8,650 nucleotides of DNA from contig CAJCHQ010000691.1 of the NCBI GenBank assembly GCA_903970295.1, positions 1-8,650 of the forward strand, given 5' to 3'. This DNA is from Bryobacterales bacterium. GTDB taxonomy: Bacteria; Cyanobacteriota; Vampirovibrionia; Obscuribacterales; Obscuribacteraceae. A model generated the notes under the pieces. The model saw only the letters and a program-made list of their open reading frames with translations. It had not been told where the DNA came from and searched no databases. A program made the translations under genes and the position numbers. Shown one piece after another: positions 1-5,319 of the stretch; the stretch's first letter is position 1, and each line of letters starts with the position of its first letter.

Positions 1-1
1 C

Positions 2-88
2 TAACTCCTTAAGTCGTTGTGAGATCTCGGGGCTCGCACCTGTGATGCCATCGACGGAGCGATCACTTCCTTTCACCGGGACGTGCAT
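2..88 (-). CDS. 5' end of a gene cut by the left edge, product unknown
   Basis: An open frame runs from an ATG at 88-86 on the minus strand to the window edge, giving 29 codons without a stop. A TAA lies immediately upstream in the same frame, so the ATG is the first possible start apart from an internal GTG. The peptide begins MHVPVKGSDRSVDG and continues with ITGASPEISQRLKEL, a normal polar, helix-prone composition. A weak purine-rich stretch (GCGGAAA) sits about six bases before the ATG. No family can be named from 29 residues. An N-terminal region of a small regulatory or hypothetical protein is possible, but that is a guess. The reading could also be chance, because 29 open codons are not rare. 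Confidence 0.35.
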   Translation of the reverse strand, partial: MHVPVKGSDRSVDGITGASPEISQRLKEL

Positions 89-180
89 TTAGTTTCCGCT
101 CGAAGGGTTCGGAAATTAAGGCTGCTTACGATAGTAACCGCTGTTTTTTCCCACTCATTCCTCGTCTGACTCAATCAATA

Positions 181-501
181 TCACTTCTTTCGAAGCTCGG
201 CATGTACTATCCGCTTCCTGCCAACATCGTTTTGAATTGCTAGGACAAGCCTGCTACATTTACTGTCCATGACGATTTTGGTTTCGATGCAGTAACCGCG
301 CATTGTTAGCTTCGCCTCAACGATCGATATCTCGTAACGGTCGTAGAGAAACTGATAGTCCGCGTTGGGAAACTGCCGAATGGCGACAGTGACTTCTCCA
401 CCAGCTTCCGCGACGCCCTCGCATTTCGTTTGCAAGTCGGTTGTTGTTTGATCTGTGTGTTGAACGTGTTCCGTTTGCGGAGGGGGTTCAGTGGATGGCA
501 T
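181..501 (-). CDS. Small hypothetical protein (106 aa)
   Basis: I do not recognise a family. From the ATG at 501 the protein has a Pro/Gln/Thr-rich, probably disordered first 30 residues (MPSTEPPPQTEH...). A folded-looking part follows, with alternating hydrophobic residues (EVTVAIRQFP, YDRYEISIVEAKLTMRG, KIVMDSKCSRLVLAIQ) and a basic tail ending AELRKK. The pattern suggests a small beta-rich domain. The frame stays open upstream to another ATG at 630, but that would put the N-terminus inside a heptamer repeat and a stretch of unlikely composition, so 501 is preferred. Neither start has a convincing ribosome site. No signal peptide or membrane helix is visible. The gene stands alone, about 90 bp upstream of the edge gene on the same strand. 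Confidence 0.5.
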   Translation of the reverse strand: MPSTEPPPQTEHVQHTDQTTTDLQTKCEGVAEAGGEVTVAIRQFPNADYQFLYDRYEISIVEAKLTMRGYCIETKIVMDSKCSRLVLAIQNDVGRKRIVHAELRKK

Positions 502-588
502 TTGTGCACCGGGTGTTTTGGTGATGACAAGAGGAGTATATGCATCACCGCTGCAGCAGATATGCAGTGCGAAATTTTTATCTACAGA

Positions 589-612
589 AGGAGGACATTT
601 AAACAGCCTCCT
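589..612. promoter_or_regulatory. Perfect Shine-Dalgarno inverted repeat AGGAGG-12 nt-CCTCCT
   Basis: AGGAGG (589-594) and CCTCCT (607-612) form a 6-bp stem around a 12-nt loop. On the minus strand an AGGAGG is followed after 8 nt by an ATG (598-596), but that frame encodes only six codons (MSSFCR) before TAA at 580-578. If transcribed, the Shine-Dalgarno would be paired with the CCTCCT just downstream. It lies about 80 bp upstream of the preferred start of the minus-strand gene at 501. It may be a leader peptide, or the decayed original start of that gene. Function is inferred only from position. Confidence 0.3.
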
Positions 613-629
613 CGGTTGTCTATTCAACA

Positions 630-685
630 TTCATGGTTCGTAGTTCGTAGTTCGTAGTTCATGGTTCATGGTTCGCAGTCCGCAG
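630..685. repeat. Heptanucleotide tandem array, 8 units (TTCGTAG/TTCATGG type)
   Basis: Eight consecutive 7-mers read TTCATGG, TTCGTAG three times, TTCATGG twice, TTCGCAG and TCCGCAG. The variation is confined to the middle positions, which suggests stepwise slippage with drift. Such short tandemly repeated repetitive (STRR-like) heptamers are known from intergenic regions of cyanobacteria and several other phyla. Here the array lies between divergently oriented small genes (minus strand ending upstream at 501, plus strand starting at 768). Because 7 is not a multiple of 3, the array would translate in all frames with a 7-residue period; I regard it as non-coding. Confidence 0.85.
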
Positions 686-767
686 AAAGATTAGGCGAGG
701 ATCGGTGCCGACTTAACCAAGCGGCCGAAAGGAGCTAAGATAAAGCTATGCGCGAAGATTCAGCATC

Positions 768-1064
768 GTGGGCAAACAGTTCGACCCTGACACCTTCAGG
801 GCGACGATCCAGGACCTGGAAATACACCATGCACCGATGGATGACTTCCTTGGTCGTGTGCATATGGTTGCCAACCTGGTCGATTGCTGCCGTGACAAAG
901 ATGGTAAGTTTTCCGCCGATAAGAAAGCTGATGACCTTTGGCAATCAGCTCATTTTCTGGTGCTTCAGCTTGCAGAATATCGTGAGAAAGTCGACAAACT
1001 CCAAGAAGCTTTAGATTTGCTGGTCGATCGATGCCCGGAAGAATGGTACGAGGGGGAAGAATAA
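768..1064 (+). CDS. Small hypothetical acidic helical protein (98 aa)
   Basis: The composition is clearly protein-like: DPDTFRATIQDLEIHHAP, MDDFLGRVHMVANLVDCC and AHFLVLQLAEYREKVDKLQE suggest three or more amphipathic helices. The C-terminus is strongly acidic (EEWYEGEE). There is no signal peptide, membrane helix or known motif. The frame is open upstream only to a TAA at 741-743, and the only start in it is GTG at 768, with a weak GAAGA about nine bases before. A much better ribosome site (AAAGGAG, 728-734) precedes an ATG at 748 that is in a different frame. The true start may therefore have been displaced by a one-base change near 750-768, or the GTG may be real. Function is unknown; a small cytoplasmic or accessory protein is the most that can be said. 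Confidence 0.65.
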   Translation: MGKQFDPDTFRATIQDLEIHHAPMDDFLGRVHMVANLVDCCRDKDGKFSADKKADDLWQSAHFLVLQLAEYREKVDKLQEALDLLVDRCPEEWYEGEE

Positions 1065-1112
1065 GTACAGTGCTGCAGGCGGCGTTTCTATACTGAGAAA
1101 ATACCTTCACTC

Positions 1113-1482
1113 GTGACATGCCACACAAATGAAGAACACCAACCCCAAACAAACACGAATGCCCTCAGTGACAAGAGTTGTCCCGCCTTCAAAAAGCTGC
1201 CGAAATTAAACCCGGGAGCAGGCAGAAAGCCTGGTTCAAGTGTTCCAAAGCTAGCGATCATCAATGGCAGGCGACAATATCGAGCGTCACCAGGGCGCAC
1301 AAGAAAGGTCATTTTTGAGAGAGGCGGAATTGCCTGCCCTTTTTGTAGAGCCGAGGAGAGATCGAAAAAAAACGGCATACCACCCGCGATACCACGAAAT
1401 CGTAACGCTAGATGATACAAGATTTGCTGAGCGCACGCATCAACATGCATCATCCTGGAAGAATAAGCTGTTGTCAGGCTGA
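1113..1482 (+). pseudogene. Frameshifted treble-clef zinc-ribbon (DUF4379-type) gene remnant
   Basis: Three frames each carry part of one zinc-ribbon repeat. In the frame of 1172-1315 one reads KPGSRQKAWFKCSKASDHQW then QATISSVTRAHKKGHF. This has the C-x5-H-[EQ]-W pattern of the intact protein at 6602-7504 (for example KCPEGPDHEW). That frame ends at TGA 1316. The closing knuckle GIACPFC is in another frame (Cys codons 1335 and 1344), which itself runs open from GTG 1113 to a stop at 1413-1415. After an A8 run (1365-1372) a third frame continues to the stop at 1482. Upstream in the first frame, KHECPQ is followed by TGA (1169-1171), exactly where a second cysteine of a C-x2-C would sit. At least two frameshifts and a Cys-to-stop change therefore separate this from a working gene. 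An annotation tool might instead call 1113-1415 as an intact 100-aa protein; I consider that unlikely. Confidence 0.7.
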
Positions 1483-1497
1483 ATTGAGACTCAGCTT
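1476..1497 (+). terminator. Weak hairpin after the zinc-ribbon remnant
   Basis: AGGCTGA (1476-1482) pairs with TCAGCTT (1491-1497), including one G-U pair, around an 8-nt loop. A T-rich but interrupted stretch (TCTGATTTATTTC) follows. It overlaps the stop codon of the last open piece of the remnant and lies about 75 bp before the channel gene, the right place for a terminator. The stem is AT-rich and the T tract is poor, so confidence is low. Confidence 0.25.
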
Positions 1498-1573
1498 CTG
1501 ATTTATTTCTGCCACTTGGTTTAAACTATGGTGCCATGCAGACGCGGTTTGCGATGGTCTATTGGAGTTGTAT

Positions 1574-2794
1574 ATGGCTAAATGTTCTCACTGGCTGGTA
1601 TCGATCATATTCCTGACCTTTATCGCGCTCGCACCTGCTCTCGGAAAGCCCTCGCCCGGAGCTTCGCCCGCAGCTAAGCCGGTCTCCAATCCAATCTCCA
1701 ATCCGGTCTCCTCTCCAATCTCCAATCCGGTCTCCTCTCCCGCCTTTAGTCCCGCGGGTTCCACCACCCTAGCCCGCCGCACACTCAAGGTGGCCGTCAT
1801 GGACGGGCCGCCCTGGTGCATGCGCGATGAAGATGGGCACTGGACGGGCATGACGATCGACCTGCTTCGAGACTTAGCCGAACAGCTGCATTTCGATTAT
1901 GAGTTTAAGGAGTCCAATCTCTCCGGTGTGCAGGATTTGGTTCAAAATAACCAGGTAGATCTTTGCGGCGCCGGACTGGCAATCACAGCAGAACGAGAGG
2001 CGCGATTTGATTTCAGCGATCCGTATTGTGTTTTCGATCAGACTGTGGCGGTCAACGCCGATCAGCAACCCAGCCTGTTTGACGGACTGCGTGCGACATT
2101 TCTCGGTTGGGGATTTCTCGCAATTGTGCTTGCGCTGATTGCCATAACAATGTTAGGTGCTGCCATTTTTTGGCTGTTGGAGCAGAGAGGAGATTCTGAG
2201 TACTACGCCCCAAAAGACAAGCGGGCATTTGCCAGAAGCCTGCTCTGGTCTGTCATGGTGCTCGCCGGGCGTGATATGCCCAAATCGATCGGCTGGGATC
2301 CGCAGCCTCCTAAAACTACTTTGGCGCGATCGTTTGGGGTCGCCTGGATGATGTTCGGCATCCTGCTCTTATCGCTTTTTACTGCCAGTGCAGCATCTCT
2401 TCTCACTTCACGGCAGCTGCAATCAACTGTCAACGGTCAGGAGGACCTCCGTCACGTCAGATGCGCAACCGTTGCCGGAGCTGCCGCCCAGGCGTACATG
2501 GATCGCCACAACATAAAATACACCACCTTTGCGACTGACAAAGATCTTTTAAACGCCCTCGTCAATCGCAAGATCGATGCGGCAGTGTATGCCAGTGTAC
2601 CGCTCGCGTACTACGCCAAGACTTCGTATGCAAATAAGATCGTCGTCTTGCGTTTCGCCCTGCGCCATGATTTCATTGCCCTGGCGCTGCCACCCGGAAG
2701 CCCGCTGCGCAAGCCAATCAACGAAGCGATTTTGCATACGCTGGAAAGCAAGCGCTGGCAAGGCATCGTCTCGAAATATGTGACCGAGAATTGA
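1574..2794 (+). CDS. Prokaryotic ionotropic-glutamate-receptor-like channel / substrate-binding protein
   Basis: The 406-aa protein starts at ATG 1574, with GGAG six bases before; a TTG at 1562 is less likely. A signal peptide covers about 1-24 (cleavage near PALG). A linker of Pro-x-Ser-x repeats follows (36-63). Then come a periplasmic substrate-binding lobe S1 (about 71-166, with the ligand Arg of TAER at 141), a membrane helix (177-203), a pore loop (about 219-240), a second helix (254-273) ending in the iGluR-like SLFTASAASLLT, and lobe S2 (about 285-404). This order matches GluR0-type bacterial receptors, which gate ions on amino-acid binding. Two features are odd. The K+ filter TVGYGD of the family is replaced by VLAGRD (229-234), followed by a short extra loop containing GWDPQ. 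The S2 Asp that binds the ligand amino group is Ala340 in DAAVYAS. It may be a non-K+ channel or a pore-dead sensor. It appears monocistronic and converges with the esterase gene. Confidence 0.85.
   Translation: MAKCSHWLVSIIFLTFIALAPALGKPSPGASPAAKPVSNPISNPVSSPISNPVSSPAFSPAGSTTLARRTLKVAVMDGPPWCMRDEDGHWTGMTIDLLRDLAEQLHFDYEFKESNLSGVQDLVQNNQVDLCGAGLAITAEREARFDFSDPYCVFDQTVAVNADQQPSLFDGLRATFLGWGFLAIVLALIAITMLGAAIFWLLEQRGDSEYYAPKDKRAFARSLLWSVMVLAGRDMPKSIGWDPQPPKTTLARSFGVAWMMFGILLLSLFTASAASLLTSRQLQSTVNGQEDLRHVRCATVAGAAAQAYMDRHNIKYTTFATDKDLLNALVNRKIDAAVYASVPLAYYAKTSYANKIVVLRFALRHDFIALALPPGSPLRKPINEAILHTLESKRWQGIVSKYVTEN
1679..1762 (+). repeat. 12-bp/24-bp coding tandem repeat (Pro-x-Ser-x linker)
   Basis: Seven tetrapeptide units (PVSN, PISN, PVSS, PISN, PVSS, PAFS, PAGS) join the signal peptide to the binding domain. 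At DNA level a 24-bp unit is present twice without a mismatch (1691-1714 and 1715-1738), so part of the array is a recent slippage product. It probably acts as a flexible spacer of variable length between the membrane export signal and the folded domain. The opposite strand is an open mirror frame (ETGLEIGE repeats) that I do not regard as a gene. Confidence 0.85.
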
Positions 2795-2798
2795 CGCG

Positions 2799-2846
2799 GG
2801 ACTTTGGAGAACTTTCGCTCGCGATTCACGAGTTAGCACTGTGACA
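2799..2846 (+). pseudogene. 48-bp remnant copy of the 4535-5053 gene
   Basis: Positions 2799-2846 match 4624-4671 in 44 of 48 bases. In the frame of the intact gene the piece reads DFGELSLAIHELAL followed by TGA, against DFGELPLPTHELALW in the intact protein. All four differences change the amino acid and one makes a stop, as expected for a sequence no longer under selection. Similarity stops sharply on both sides. It begins five bases after the stop codon of the channel gene, so a paralogue of the 172-aa gene once lay here, downstream of the channel. Confidence 0.85.
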
Positions 2847-2896
2847 GCGTGGTTCAATTCCAAAAGTGAGAATGACCGGGACCTGGCAATGTGAGT

Positions 2897-4138
2897 CTAT
2901 TTAGCACTCGCGTTTTTATGGTCAAGAAGAAAATCGATGATTGCTTCCGAGGCATTATAATGCGGGTCGGGAATGCCGATAACTTTAATGTCACCACTAT
3001 GATCGGTGCTGCCCGCCCAGCCGTGCGTGGCGAATGGATTTGTGAGGACGATGCTTTTAACTTCCTGATTTGTCTTTGCATTAATGTAGTCATAGGTAAC
3101 CACGTCTCGATTTCTTGTCATTTGAGGCGCCTTGGTAATTCGATTGGCTTTAATGTATGTATTAACCAAATAATCCTCGGGCTCGATGTAATTATGTCCA
3201 ACATGCTCCACTGCATCTTCAAGCACCGTCGCTATTTGCCCTGGAATGCTTTTTAGGTTTCTGCCATGCAAGTCACCGGATATGTCGTTTTCTACTTTTG
3301 CATCCATTTGCGGAGTGCCGCTGATTGGAACGATTGTATCGTGCAGAGCGTGAATAGATTGCTCTGAAATTGGTCTGTTCAAAACTGGCTCCAGACCAGT
3401 CATATAGCCCTCGACACTCTGAACAGAAGATACCCATGTGTTTTTCGGTGCTAGCGCATAGGCTTCGCTGCCACCTTCGGAGAAGCCGGCCAGTCCTTGC
3501 CGGCGCCGGTCCAACGGTAGCAGAGAACTAAGCTGGTCGTGCACAGCATTGAGGTATTTGTTTTCATCGAGGTTGCTTCCGGACAGGTTGAAAACCCCTT
3601 GCCCGTTGTTAAAAGCATGCAGGCGGCCGGTTCCGTGAAGGTAGACGACGAGCACATCTTTTGCATCTGCCACTTTGCTCAAGCCCGTGAAACTTTCCTT
3701 CTCTTGAAAATTAGGATTGACACCATTGAAATAGTATTCGACCGGTAAAGGTGTTTTTCCGTCCCAGCTTTTGGGTGTATGAACCGAGTAGCTTCTTTTT
3801 ACTCCGTCTATGGTAATGGTTCTGTCGACTGTGGAGCCCGGATGGAACTGCTCACTGGCAGAGTGTGAAGTTGGATGTGTCAAGCTGACTTCAGAGAGAG
3901 AATAGCCGGTCAATTTTGTGGTGCTGGTCGACATTCTCGTTCGGATAAAAACATCGTTGTTCCCGATATCGTCAAAAGGCAGACGTGGAAAGTCTTTAGC
4001 CGCGGGCAACGAGAACTCGGATGATGGTAGGCGGCTTGGCATATCTTTTGTTCTTACTGTTTCACGGCCATGGTGGCTGATTCTGCTGGACTTTTGACGC
4101 GGATGCCGACGGTCATTAGAGCACCATAATTGGGTCAT
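2897..4138 (-). CDS. Alpha/beta-hydrolase, LpqC / PHB-depolymerase-like esterase
   Basis: The core (about 104-405 of 413 aa) has the layout of the COG3509 esterase family: a beta-strand entry DRTITIDGVKRSYSVHTP, the strand VLVVYLHGTG, and the nucleophile elbow GFSEG with Ser220. Asp267 is in HALHDTIVP and His372 in THGWAGS, corresponding to the H-x-W of the family. All three catalytic residues are thus visible, so it is probably an active ester hydrolase, with feruloyl, acetyl or polyester substrates possible. The oxyanion strand, usually LHG, reads YFNG (136-139). The first 100 residues are Arg/Ser-rich without signal peptide and may be partly untranslated. Starts at 4138, 4042 and 3934 are all possible and none has a clear ribosome site; the last keeps the whole catalytic domain. 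It stands alone and converges with the channel gene. Confidence 0.8.
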   Translation of the reverse strand: MTQLWCSNDRRHPRQKSSRISHHGRETVRTKDMPSRLPSSEFSLPAAKDFPRLPFDDIGNNDVFIRTRMSTSTTKLTGYSLSEVSLTHPTSHSASEQFHPGSTVDRTITIDGVKRSYSVHTPKSWDGKTPLPVEYYFNGVNPNFQEKESFTGLSKVADAKDVLVVYLHGTGRLHAFNNGQGVFNLSGSNLDENKYLNAVHDQLSSLLPLDRRRQGLAGFSEGGSEAYALAPKNTWVSSVQSVEGYMTGLEPVLNRPISEQSIHALHDTIVPISGTPQMDAKVENDISGDLHGRNLKSIPGQIATVLEDAVEHVGHNYIEPEDYLVNTYIKANRITKAPQMTRNRDVVTYDYINAKTNQEVKSIVLTNPFATHGWAGSTDHSGDIKVIGIPDPHYNASEAIIDFLLDHKNASAK

Positions 4139-4534
4139 TTTAGGGTTATTGCATTACTTTTGAATCGGGAGCGATTAACGGCTTCGTATTTCACGCCGGC
4201 TGATGTTGGGTGTATGTCAGCCGTAAAAATCCTCGTCTCCGCCTCAAAAATTGTACTTTCCGCTGTTGCTACTCCAAGCTCTGCTTTGTAGTCGTTCTGA
4301 TGCGGCAGTGTATGCGCGAACTGGGTATATCAAAGTCGGCGTTCCGATACGACATGTCGGGGAATGACAGATTGACTCGACAAAACTAGTGTCAAAGTGT
4401 CGGGAATTAATATTCGGGGGAAATTTAACCAGAAATCCCGACATTTTGTCGGGAAAAGTGTCGCGATTGGGCGGACTCTATACTGCTGGATTTCAGAAGC
4501 CGTATGATTGGCTCGACCAAAAGGAGTGCTATGG
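4139..4534. other. 396-bp spacer with gene relics and repeated sites
   Basis: No convincing gene lies here. A 25-codon frame (4214-4291: MSAVKILVSASKIVLSAVAT then PSSAL) resembles an isolated signal peptide and stops at once. In another frame 4275-4316 reads QALLCSRSDAAVYA, similar to NALVNRKIDAAVYA in the S2 lobe of the channel, and includes 17 identical bases (4299-4315 = 2576-2592). The right half carries the TGTCGGGA-like sites described separately. The spacer separates the divergent esterase and 172-aa genes, so both promoters should be here. Confidence 0.6.
4350..4466. promoter_or_regulatory. Cluster of five TGTCGGGA-like sites, one as a perfect hairpin
   Basis: The octamer occurs as TGTCGGGG (4355-4362, within the palindrome CGACATGTCG 4350-4359), TGTCGGGA (4398-4405), its inverse TCCCGACA (4436-4443), TGTCGGGA (4447-4454) and TGTCGCGA (4459-4466). 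The third and fourth form a perfect 8-bp inverted repeat with a 3-nt spacer. The cluster ends 12 bp before a possible -10 box, TATACT (4479-4484), and 68 bp before the ATG of the 172-aa gene, which lacks a recognisable -35. It could be an operator array for a regulator, or ends of a small mobile or recombination element. The repeats are seen; the role is inferred. Confidence 0.5.
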
Positions 4535-5053
4535 ATGGGTGACTTTAACGAAGAACTGGTGGGGTTCTGGCTCACAAAGAAGTGCGAAGCGCTAAAAAGC
4601 AAGTTGGATAGCGTAAAGTTCGAGGACTTTGGAGAACTTCCGCTCCCGACTCACGAGTTAGCACTGTGGCATCCCCTTAACGATCTCTCTACAGCTCCAC
4701 GAATTGCCTTTGGTTCGACGCCTAACGTGCATGCGGTCTGGGTGCAGAAAGAGCTTGTAGGATACGTACTATCGACGAAGGGCGACATCGTCAGATGGTG
4801 CGAGATTGGTGATGCCTCGACCGATACTGATCGATTTTTCCTGGTGCAGGCAAACCAAACCGAGGCGGCAGAGGACTGGTTCAATGATGACCCTATGGCA
4901 TTTGAGGAGCTTGGTGGCGACAGCCTGGTTCAGCTGGTTGAACGAGACGATGGCACAAAAATAGTTGTCCTTACATCGTATGACGGCAATGCCCGCGTTC
5001 AGGCTGGGGTAAATGAATCGGGATTGGTTATCTGTGCCATCATCGAGACTTGA
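4535..5053 (+). CDS. Hypothetical acidic protein of unknown family (172 aa)
   Basis: The start ATG at 4535 has an excellent AAAAGGAG (4519-4526) eight bases before; an upstream in-frame TTG (4508) overlaps that site and is rejected. The protein begins MGDFNEELVGFWLTKKCEA. It has a helical N-terminus (about 1-30), a segment FGELPLPTHELALWHP (32-47), and alternating strand-like stretches (NVHAVWVQKELVGYVLSTKG, RFFLVQANQ, KIVVLTSYDG, GLVICAIIET). It is acidic overall and has no signal peptide or membrane helix, so it is probably a cytoplasmic single-domain alpha/beta protein. I do not recognise the family; the size and mixed fold would suit an immunity-like or hypothetical protein, but there is no toxin partner nearby. 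A stop-containing remnant of a paralogue lies at 2799-2846 behind the channel gene, suggesting this gene type formerly followed a channel gene. Confidence 0.75.
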   Translation: MGDFNEELVGFWLTKKCEALKSKLDSVKFEDFGELPLPTHELALWHPLNDLSTAPRIAFGSTPNVHAVWVQKELVGYVLSTKGDIVRWCEIGDASTDTDRFFLVQANQTEAAEDWFNDDPMAFEELGGDSLVQLVERDDGTKIVVLTSYDGNARVQAGVNESGLVICAIIET

Positions 5054-5073
5054 TTTATCGCGCACCAAGCACA

Positions 5074-5088
5074 GCGATTCGGAATCGC
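5074..5088. terminator. Small hairpin after the 172-aa gene
   Basis: GCGATT-CGG-AATCGC forms a perfect 6-bp stem 21 bp after the stop codon at 5053. There is no T tract, so it is at best a weak or factor-dependent terminator. The rest of the 5054-5319 spacer shows only short imperfect inverted repeats (for example ACAGG/CCTGT at about 5177-5197) and T runs. I find no defined promoter or riboswitch in it. Confidence 0.25.
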
Positions 5089-5319
5089 AGTTATCGGTGA
5101 CTGCCGGTTCTGAATCTCTCAGGGAGCGAAAAGCTTTTTATTTTGCCAAACCAGGGCTTGACCTCGTATTTACCGCACAGGCGTGTCAGCCACCTGTCAA
5201 TTTAAGCCCTTAACCTGCGATCAGGGACAGCATCTACCAGGAGTCAGCGGCATGCATTTTTTTCTTTGGGGTGAAACAATGCACGGCGCTCGAAAAATAA
5301 CCTATCGAGGTGATCGTCT

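Noticed and set aside
430..657. Plus-strand frame ending in the heptamer array (FVVRSS)
   Set aside because: Its end is a translation of the heptamer repeat and the rest is antisense to the 181-501 gene.
630..685. Possible CRISPR or attachment site
   Set aside because: The units are 7 bp and contiguous with no spacers, so this is a simple tandem repeat.
1088..1453. Minus-strand 121-codon open frame over the zinc-ribbon remnant
   Set aside because: The plus strand carries recognisable zinc-ribbon motifs here; the minus-strand peptide shows no motif, signal or ribosome site.
1588..1851. Minus-strand 87-codon frame with ETGLEIGE-type repeats
   Set aside because: It is the exact antisense of the Pro-x-Ser-x repeat and S1 lobe coding region of the channel gene; the repeat explains both its openness and its periodicity.
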